NCBI GenBank assembly: GCA_035578175.1
Contig: JAQMRL010000010.1
Location: forward strand, 32,728,784 to 32,792,783
Reading direction: 5' to 3'
Length of the DNA stretch: 64,000 bases
From: Catonia carolina
Lineage: Eukaryota > Arthropoda > Insecta > Hemiptera > Achilidae
The notes below the pieces were generated by a model. That model saw only the letters and a list, made by a program, of their open reading frames with translations. It had not been told where the DNA came from and made no database searches. The first letter of the stretch is position 1. Every line of letters begins with the position of its first letter. Below are positions 55,710 through 64,000 of the stretch, one piece after another. Made by a program: the position numbers and the translations under genes.

Positions 55710-56475
55710 CAACCTAATTTTTATCATGAGTGAATAACGTCAAACTAGGTTCGGTAAAAAAAAAATCTTGAAATAAAAGTTGTAGGGTTTTTTATTTTCT
55801 ATTGTAAATTTAATCATATAGCATATAATTTTGTCGTGCAATGGCCACAATCTTAAAAAAATAACATTTTTACAGATTTTAATGAGGAAAATATAGAAAA
55901 TCACTAATAGACGTTAAACTAAGCATTTTAGAAAAATTGTTTGAAATTAAGGTGTAGGTTTTTTAATTTTCCACAACTTTGAGTAAATATGATTTTGATT
56001 TAAAATGCATAGATTAAGCTACGGACGCAATTTTTAAAAATTAAATTTTTTTACCCCGAGAGTACAGTCTTTAATAGACTTGCCGCTTACCCTATTTCGT
56101 AGTGCATAATAAATGTAGTAAATAAGATTTTTTTAAAAATCGTAGAATCCGTTTTTAAGAAAATCGCAAGAAAGTGAAAAATTGCACTAATAAATTACTT
56201 TACCTCCGGTTGACTGATTTTGATGAAATTGTTCGAGTCTGTACACTACCCTCGTGGTTGACTGATTTTGATGAAATTGTTCGAGTCTGTACACTACCCT
56301 CGTGGTATTTAATTTAAGTTCTAAGTTTTAATTTCGTGCGCTATTCCGTTCTTTGAGATATTTTGTTCACCCACGGACATACAGACCAGTCTCTAAGAAC
56401 AAGTTTTTTTTGGATTCAGAGGGCATGAAATTGTGTACTTCCGGTATATTTAAAAATTTTAGGTCAAGTGAAAGT
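55710..56475 (-). mobile_element. Family A element, reverse copy A10, with a 48-bp duplication
   Basis: Divergent A copy on the minus strand, with both subrepeats, the 'gattttgatgaaattgttcg' block and 'ttttttttggattcagaggg'. The segment 56208-56255 is repeated exactly at 56256-56303. The 5' TIR is not recognisable and the TG tract is lost. Confidence 0.75.
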
Positions 56476-56579
56476 AAAAATCTGCATGCATCTGTATAAA
56501 GTGGATAACAGACGTTAGACGAAACACATTTTTATGAAACTAAACAATAAGCTTAGAAGTCATATGTGCCCTAAGTGGT

Positions 56580-56745
56580 TCATAGAAGTCACAAAAGTTA
56601 TGTTAAGAAAACTGGAATAATCCGAGAGAACATATAGGGTATAAGTAAGATGAGTCTACTGTTAACTAATTTGAGGGACCTCCACGAAGAACAAACGCAG
56701 AACACGGAAGGGATGGAAAAAAGAAGATATCCTCCTGTGCTTTCA
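56580..56745 (+). repeat. Family C repeat fragment
   Basis: 'aagaaaactggaataatccg' and 'acgcagaacacggaaggga' align with the C copies at 5.6 and 23.1 kb. Confidence 0.5.
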
Positions 56746-57619
56746 CTGTAATTCTGAAAGTTTGACCTCCAAAATGAGCTCGAAATGTCTGAATTTTTTT
56801 CTAAAATTGAAATGTCTCAATAAATGTGAGAGAATAAAAACATTACATATCAATTTTTTGGTAAACATCGTCTATGTTTCAGTTTGACTTTGATCTAAAT
56901 TCTTCATAGTTTTATATAAATTAATCAAGGTCCACAGGATCTCTCTAGAGCCTAGGTTAGCGAGTGAATCGATCAGAGTGAATCCGCCTAGTTTTCTGAA
57001 ATATAAATTGTATCTAAAAACAGATTGTGATAAAAGTTTTTTCGTATAATTACTTGTGGATTATATTACAATTAGTTGGAATGAATTTATTTTACGTTAA
57101 TATATTTGTTTGCCTTTTTATACGTACATTTCCTAAAATGTTACTTGATATTTATTTTGATATAAAGTTTCACAACGTCACTTCCAAATATTTTTGTTAA
57201 TAGAGTTAAGCAATTTAGTGGTACCTTTCTCTCCTTATACAGAAATAGTGTTAACAAATATTTTTTGTAAACGATTGTCCTACATAAGATTTAAATTTAC
57301 TTTAGGTATTTTGTGAGTATTTTCATTCGATATTTGTGAATTGTTTACTTGTATATCCGTTGCTACGATTTCCTTGTTTTTTTTTTGTATATACCTACTT
57401 CTTTTTTTTAATATAACGTATAACTTTTCCGGTGTAAACATTTTATTAATCTACAACACCTTTAATTTCCATTTTTCTAAATTCTATTTTATAATTACAA
57501 CTTAACAAGAATCCTTTTGTCAGCAACATTACAGATCCACCAGGTTCGTTTGAAGATTCAAAAGAAAATGGATTTTTTAAATAATTAACTTTTTTCAGAT
57601 TTTATGATAAGCCTTCTTA
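56746..57619. other. AT-rich sequence, no gene seen
   Basis: No recognised feature. Confidence 0.45.
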
Positions 57620-57789
57620 TTTAAAGTCGCATCAACAGCTTGGTAACTTGGTCATTTGCGACACTGTGGGTTTCGGTACTGTAACGTTGGGCTTTAACCT
57701 GTTGAAATTTTTCGATCCTAGTCGGGAATCGAACCCGTGACTTTCCACCCTGTAGACTAATGCGCTAGTCACTACCCCACGGAGGTGGC
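57620..57789 (-). repeat. tRNA-derived SINE, head H1, tail type II
   Basis: On the minus strand 'tggggtagtgactagcgca', B box 'gggttcgattcccga', tail 'gtcgcaaatgaccaagtta'. It ends five bases before A11 starts. Confidence 0.85.
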
Positions 57790-57793
57790 TTAG

Positions 57794-58434
57794 ACTTTTT
57801 TCTCTTGCCCTGTATGAATATCTAGACAAATTAATAAAAAAGTGTTTTTTAATGTCGATTTTTCCAAATTGAGTTTTCCAAAACAGTATACGTTTTCAGA
57901 CCCCCTCAACCCAAGAAATATGTTTTAGCGATTGTTCCGTGTGTCTGTGTGAACAATATATCTCAAGAAAGCAGACCCAACACGAACATTTTTATCAAAA
58001 TGGTTCAACCGGAAGTAGTAGTTTATTCGTGTGATTTTTCACTTTTTGCAATTTTCTCAAAAAACGCTCTTACAATTTTTTTTTAAAATCGCCCCATTTA
58101 TTACATTTTTTATGCTTTAAAAGATAGGGTAAGCGCCATGCCTTCTGAAATTCTTAGGGAGGCTGTGTTATCGTAGAAAAACAATGTTTAATTTAAGATT
58201 GATATGCATTTTACGACATAAGTGTACGTAATCAAATTTATAGGAAATTCAAAAAGCTACAACTTATATTTCCAAGAATTTTTCTCTACAGAGCCTAGTT
58301 TAGAGGCAACTACTGATTTTACCTATTTTTAAGTTCTATGGATATTGGTTTTCATTTAGCGTCATTCCTGATTAAAATTAGGTTGTTTTTCATTATTTAC
58401 ATTGGCAAGAGAAAATTGTGTGAGTGTTGTATAG
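57794..58434 (+). mobile_element. Family A element, short copy A11
   Basis: 'ttctcttgccctgtatgaat' start and 'ggcaagagaaaattgtgtga' end, both ends present, but only about 640 bp. The first subrepeat is missing, so it has a single internal unit. Confidence 0.8.
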
Positions 58435-59435
58435 CAAATTTTTTTTTCTATTACTTGATAACAAATATTAAGAATTTACATTTTGTTTTAGTAATACAAA
58501 TATTTATCTGTACTTGAAAATCAAACGACCTTGGATACTAAACAAAGTTCTATGAAAATTACGGAAAGGTTATGTTGTAAGATAACTCGAGTTAACTTAA
58601 AGTATAAGAATTTAAATAGAAGTTGGGGGTGGGGTTTAGAAAAGGTGGAGACGTATAGGAAACAAATTATTATTACATACAAGAACCGGCCGCGCTTTGC
58701 AACTCCTGTTTCTCTTTAAAGGAATGCAACAAGGTTATCTTGTGATCATTTGAAGGTTAACCGTGAGTTGAAGTCTCTCGTAATTCGGTCAAATTAATAA
58801 TGCATATTAAATGAGCGTGTCGGGCCGCTCTGTTTTGAAACGAATGTAAGTAAACATTCCTTAACCTGTCAAATTTTAATTTTTATACTATACTTATATT
58901 TCTTTAGTTTTACTAACAGTGTATGGTCAAGAAATGTATTAAAATAAATTCTAAAATGTATTAAACCTGCGTGCGGGCCTTATTGCTATAAAAGACTCGG
59001 AGGTTGCATTAAATAAATTAGTTTATTTTTCCTCCTGGTTTCACCCCACAATTTACGTTTTCTAGTTATATTTTTTTCAATTTTTCATAACTACAATTCT
59101 ACGGAAAGTTATTGTTACGCTTTTTTTTAAGTTCTTTCGGAATCTGGTGCTTAATAAATGATTAAATTTATTGCAACTGTTTATTAACAAATTATAACAA
59201 TACAAAATTAAATTATTTGACTTAATAGTTGAATAAATTGGTTACAGAAGTTTATTTAACTTAATACGTAATAAAAAAAGAGATGGTTATTTTCAATAAA
59301 TCAATAATAACTAGCATACTGGACCCGTGCGATAAATGTTCTTGGGGTTTCAAACCCTTATCATTAAATGATCATTAATGATTTAAGTTAATAACTAACA
59401 TAATGTTCTTAGAAGAACGGTGAGTAACGACTTAA
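58435..59435. other. AT-rich sequence, no gene seen
   Basis: The frame 58531-58719 is unsupported. No repeat recognised. Confidence 0.4.
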
Positions 59436-60092
59436 GCATTTTTGTGATTTTCTCAAAAACAAACAAGCTCCTACGATTGTGATTTTCTCAAAAACAGCTC
59501 CTACGATTTTTTTAAAAATCATCTCATTTACTGCATTTGTTAAACTCTACAAGATAGGGTAGGCGCCATGTCTGCTGAAATTCTTGGGGAGGCTCTGCTC
59601 TCGTAGAAAAAAAATATTATTTATTTTAAGATAGCGGCCTTAATATGTATTTTACCGCAAAAATGTATGTAAAAGTTGTAGAAAATTAAAAAACCTACAA
59701 CTATAATTTCAAACATTGTTTTTTGTATAACGCTTAGTTTAGCGGTACAATTAGTAATTTTATGTGTTTTCATGAAAATCTATAAAAACATAGTTTAAGA
59801 TTTCAGCCTTAGTATGTATTTATGACAAAAGTGTACATATTCAAATTTATAGGGAGTTAAGAAATCTATACCTTTAATTTTGAGCATTTTTTCTACGTAG
59901 CGTAGTTTAGCGTGAAAGAGCGATTTCTCGTATTATTAAGCCTAACTCAGCTTAATTTTCAGTTTGCATCATTCACTCATTATTAAAATAAGGTTATGTA
60001 TTTTTTTTGTTTACTTCTGATATTTTATTACTAATGTTATATTGTTCATTTTTGCATTGGCAAGATAAAGTTGTGTTAGTGTTTCACATTAG
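59436..60092 (+). mobile_element. Family A element, 5' truncated copy A12
   Basis: Starts in the 'tgattttctcaaaaac' block, which is itself partly duplicated (59450 and 59480), and runs to 'ggcaagataaagttgtgtta' and 'gtttcacattag'. Confidence 0.8.
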
Positions 60093-60102
60093 ATTGTTTT
60101 TA

Positions 60103-60131
60103 ATATCTTTTTCTTTTGTTTTCAGGTAAGT
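60103..60131 (+). promoter_or_regulatory. Candidate recursive (ratchet) splice site
   Basis: 'ctttttcttttgttttcag' (ends 60125) directly followed by GTAAGT (60126-60131): a strong acceptor fused to a perfect donor, about ten bases downstream of A12. It lies on the same strand as, and 22.6 kb downstream of, the donor at 37548. Confidence 0.55.
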
Positions 60132-61019
60132 TTGCATATTACTGAATTGCTCATTTATTCACGTTTGTTTTGGAAATGTATTATTCTGTCATTAGTGGTA
60201 AGTGGTTTTAAATATAATATAGTAGTCATGTTAATTTTAGTGATTTATTGAACCTTATTTATTTGTAAATTAAGAATTGAGTCGTTGTTTCTATTAGGTT
60301 TGATTGCATGATCATTTGAGTCCGTACTTAAGTTAGTCAAGAAGGTTCTGGCCATCTATAAGAAATTCCCAACGAAAACTGTAGATTATTTTTTTCATAT
60401 ATTCTCGATTTTATTCACAGCAATTGGTTAAATAACCAAATGTTATTACTTCTTAAGTATAAGAATTTTTTTCTTACAGAATGTTCTAGGTTTTTATATT
60501 ATTTTACTTAAAGACATGTCGACACTGAGAAGAAAATTAGTAATAACAATTTTTAGAAAACTATTATGGATATATTAAAAAACAAATGAGGAAAACTCTT
60601 AAAATAATATTTTATGTAACGGACAACAGAAAGATAAATTTTACATTAGAACAAAACTAAAAATAACTACAGTTTTTTGAAGTTCATGAACAAAAGTTTA
60701 AAACATTTGTTTCTAAAAAAAGAAAAAAAGATACGAGGTAAACAAAAAGAAACTAAGACTAGAGTTCATAAAAGTAATTAATATTTTTGAAAAAAAACGG
60801 TTGCTTGATACGCAGAAGGTTTGTTTCATTTAAACGTTATTATCTAGTACTTTAAACGTTCTTATCTAATATTGGTTCTTTAAACGTTCTTATCTAGTAC
60901 TTTTTAATGCAATATAATAAATGAATTACTTTTTTTATTTTAATAACGGATAGTTTCTTTTTGGGCTTTTGAGATGGGACACAGTTTTTTTAACTTTTAA
61001 AACTGGGTTAAATAGAAGA
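60132..61019. other. AT-rich sequence with a small repeated motif, no gene seen
   Basis: 'tttaaacgttcttatcta' recurs three times, slightly varied, between 60832 and 60902. No coding evidence. Confidence 0.45.
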
Positions 61020-61465
61020 AAATTTTTCCTTCACGGGTTGAACATTTCTACCTGTTCCGGCACATATTTTCTTCGGCTTACCAATATCTCTACTTCCCGC
61101 TGGTTTGTATCGTACACTATACTAGCTACAATAGGCAAGCGGTTTTTTGGCATTCTATTTAAATGATCGACGCATTGGGCACGATACAATTTCATTTTTT
61201 CGTTTAGTGGAAAAATTCCCAATTCCCGTACGTCTTCATTTCTGATTTTTTTTAAATTTTTGTACAACCCTTGACTGACCTTAAGAATTTAATTTCTACA
61301 GTTTGGATGTTTCTTTCCTCCCTTTTCCTCATCACCCGTGCTTCACTCCCGTATGGCAAGGCTGGAACTGTCACCGTCTTATAAAACTTTAACCTTGTTT
61401 CGGGTCTTGTCTTTTGTCTCAGTGTCCTATGAATCGTCCCAGAGAGAAGAAAATTTTGATTGATT
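61020..61465 (-). mobile_element. RTE-type LINE fragment (broken)
   Basis: Minus-strand pieces in different frames match the C-terminal part of the LINE at 28.1-29.2 kb: 'GTIHRTLRQKTRPETRLKFY', 'IQTVEIKFLRSVKGCT' and, in frame 61031-61267, 'IRNEDVRELGIFPLNEKM'. Frame breaks lie between the blocks. No TSD seen. Confidence 0.75.
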
Positions 61466-63174
61466 TTTTTTTAACCGCTTTCATTTGAAGAATTGAAAGT
61501 TCATATGATTATTAGGTAAAACTTTATTTCCCGTTTTATCAGGAAACAGCCTTTTAATCTGCATTCGTCTCTTACGTAATACTTTTTCTGTAGATACGCG
61601 ATTTCAAACTTTGAATACCGTACAAAGACGCTCGCTTTATCGGTGTAACTTAAACGATTTATTACGGTTTATAACGATTTGTAACGGTTGATTACGATTT
61701 TATACTGCTGATTGATTGCCCAAAGAGTAAATTTTGTTTAACCATGTTTTCAACAAATTTTTATCAATCAGACCGGTAGAATACTGTTAGAAGTTAAAAG
61801 TTTGTAGTATTTCTATTTGTGTGTTCTATAATTAACACGTAGTATTTATTGTGTTATAATACCATCAACGTGTTAGGTGTACCTTGTTATCACGAAACTT
61901 TGCTGAGTTTGTTATAAACGACTTGTTCTTAAACTCGAGGCTAGAATGTAGGTTGATGCTGAAACAGAATTATGTTTAGGACGGCAAATTTTGCAGTTTG
62001 AAGTGAAGTGGAAGTGGCTTGTCGCCTTCCCTTGCCTTTCCTACTGCTCGTCGTATACCTACACTGCTTCTCTTTGCCGTACTTCGTCTTATTCGGTCTC
62101 CGGTCGCCTTGAACTTCTGTAATATAACCGCAGCATCTCAAACAGCCGCGTCCTTATAAAAGGGGCGATGAATGTTCATACAAGAGCTTATAACTTGTAA
62201 AATGAGTGAAATATCTTGTATATTTTACCTTAAAAACTTGAGATTCTTCTGTACACATTATAACTTAGATTTTCCTACTTGTTTCGTCAATTGTTTACGA
62301 ATTTATTAGTAACTTGAAGTAAGATTATTTATTGTAATAAATACTTGTAATTTTAAACGATAATTTGTTATTCATTTATTTCACCTAGATCTTGAAACGG
62401 ATCTTAACGATAAGGTCACAGTATGAGTTTCGATTTGGGAGACACTACATGAGATTAAACGTAAAACTTAGTTTTGAAAAGATTGCATCTTGAAGTTTAA
62501 TTTTTTCGCCGAACCATTGATCAAAGTTTCATACATCATCAGACAAATTAGATAGTTGTAACAATTTAGTTTTTGTTTGATAGGTGACTGTGTTGTACTG
62601 TAATCTACGGTGAAGTAAAGAGTACAAAGTCTTTAACCTATGATTCAGCGGAGACAGTATACTTGTGTATAACAAATTACACTCTCGTTTCCATTTCAAA
62701 TTAATAAATCACACGAATATAGAGATGCGAATATTGTCGCACCCACACCTACCTCAAAATCCACAAAGGAGATTAAAAAGATGCTGGAATATGGATAGTA
62801 TATAAAACAGCCACAAGGGTTTCCCACTGGGTAAATTCCTCGATCAAGAAAAAAACAGGAAGTGTAACACGTAAAATTATAAATACTGTTTGCTGTATAA
62901 ATATACAGTTGTAGTTGTTACTAGAGGTTCTCAGGAGAATAAAGAAAGATGTGGAGGTCATTCTCACTATCAAGTGTAGGAAGTTCCAGTATTTTGGAAT
63001 TATCATGTGGAATGACTCACGATATTGTACTATTTTTCAGGGCTGATAAGCTCTGAACGTACGCTTTGCCCCCTACCCACTTCATAGCTACCCAATGACT
63101 TATCAGCAACGTTGCCAATACTTGCTTTCGTAGCTCTTATATATATTTCGTCAGCCAAATTTTTTTTTGTCTTT
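61466..63174. other. Unassigned sequence, no gene called
   Basis: 61650-61700 has a small run of 'acgattt/acggttt' repeats. 61990-62165 is less AT-rich than the surroundings, with no recognised product on either strand. Confidence 0.4.
62155..62162 (+). promoter_or_regulatory. TATA-box-like sequence
   Basis: TATAAAAG in a locally GC-richer setting (ccttataaaaggggcgatg). An ATG at about 62202 opens only a short frame. Could be chance in AT-rich DNA. Confidence 0.2.
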
Positions 63175-63384
63175 CAATTACTATTTTTTATTTATTTATT
63201 CAACGTCGCATCAACTGCAACGGTCATTAGCGACGAAGTTGGGGTATAACGTTTACAATGGAGGATGAAATTATTTTTGTAACGTATGAAAATATGCCGT
63301 GCCTGAGTGGGATTCGAACCCAGGACCGCATGATGAAAGGCGAGCACGTTACCAACTGCGCCAATGCGGCCGGCCAATAACTAT
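63175..63384 (-). repeat. tRNA-derived SINE, head H2, tail type II, with TSD
   Basis: Complete copy: on the minus strand 'gccggccgcattggcgcag', B box 'ggttcgaatccca' and the type II tail 'cgacgttgaataaataaata'. Flanked by CAATTACTAT (63175-63184) and CAATAACTAT (63375-63384). Confidence 0.9.
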
Positions 63385-64000
63385 TATAATCTATAAACAT
63401 AAAACCAGATGATTATAAATTATAAAGTATTGTATGTTAACGCGCTCTATAATCGATGTGTCATTACGAGATGTAAGACATGGGTGAACTACTACGGCTC
63501 TTATATCCATGTGCGCGTAATGTTTGTCAGGTTGATACATTCGCACAATCTGACAATGCTGTCAAACGTTTTGATTGGTCTAAACGCGTGGAACAGCAGA
63601 GCTCATCATCCGTGAAAAGCTTTGTAGTTACTACATTAGTTTCTACAAGCCATTCTGCAGGGAAAATTATATGGAAAGCATTGACCTGGCAGAAGAAGAA
63701 GGGTGTCGTCGTGGCTTCGAGATCTGAGAACTTGGTTTGGGAAGAGCTCACTAGAGCTATTTCGCAGTGCAACAAACAAAATGTGAATTGCTATAATGGT
63801 CGCAACATTCATAACGGATAAGGTGCATGAAGAAGTTGTTGCTAAATAGAGAAAAAAAATATTACAAAAATGAATTAATATTTTAAAATCGATACAATTT
63901 GTGATTCTAATAAGCGGGGGACTTATGTAGCTACTTTCCTTGGTCGTATTACTAATTGATAGTTATAAACGTACGTATTGCTATAAATAAATTTATCTGG
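63385..64000. other. Unassigned sequence with an open frame of 113 codons
   Basis: 63460-63830 is GC-richer than most of the window and stays open on the plus strand (63480-63821) and on the minus strand (63527-63775). Neither frame shows a motif I recognise. It may be an old transposon or an exon; not assigned. Confidence 0.3.

Overview
This 64 kb window is strongly AT-rich eukaryotic DNA dominated by interspersed repeats, with very little protein-coding sequence. Tc1/mariner/IS630-type, hAT-like and TTAA-flanked DNA transposons, RTE-type LINE relics, tRNA-derived SINEs and abundant (TG)n tracts together point to an insect with a large, intron-rich genome. A hemimetabolous insect such as a hemipteran is my guess, from the repeat flavour only. 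I see no rRNA gene, functional tRNA gene, CRISPR array, operon or bacterial gene.

Three repeat families account for much of the window. Family A (13 copies, full length about 0.93 kb) has the short inverted repeats ACTTTCTCTTGCC / GGCAAGAGAAAGT, a 5' palindrome, a 3' stem-loop, an embedded (TG)n tract and a variable number of internal subrepeats. This resembles Helentron-associated (HINE/DINE-1-like) non-autonomous Helitrons. Family B (about 0.39 kb, 16 pieces) has 8-11 bp target-site duplications, 5'-truncated copies and an AAC-rich 3' end, so it looks like a retroposon with no tRNA-like head. The SINEs are modular: different tRNA-like heads share two alternative 3' tails.

Layout. 0-13.5 kb: A1, several SINEs, a small TA-flanked MITE, family C carrying a TTAA-flanked element that itself carries a SINE, B copies, a mariner relic and LINE ends. 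13.5-26.5 kb: A2-A4, B4-B5, a mariner 3' end, a 674 bp TIR element and a candidate recursive-splice site at 19.19 kb. 26.5-34 kb: a long TG tract, a 5'-truncated RTE LINE with its TSD, B inserted into A, and a duplicated SINE/B block. 34-36 kb: a hAT-like element with an internally deleted IS630/mariner-type element nested in it. 37-40 kb: the best candidate host exon (37337-37547), A6, the 5' half of an RTE LINE and a second exon-like segment (39962-40092). 40-64 kb: more SINE, A and B copies, a perfect 25-bp palindrome, strong hairpins, a truncated LINE with an 11-bp TSD, a B-in-B insertion and a second candidate recursive-splice site at 60.13 kb.

The most economical reading is that the window lies largely inside long introns of one or more plus-strand genes. 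The support is the exon at 37.3 kb with an upstream in-frame stop and a following splice donor, plus the two plus-strand acceptor/donor fusions. Nothing else works as a gene system here. The biology is that of layered transposon insertions, whose relative order can be read from nesting and TSDs.
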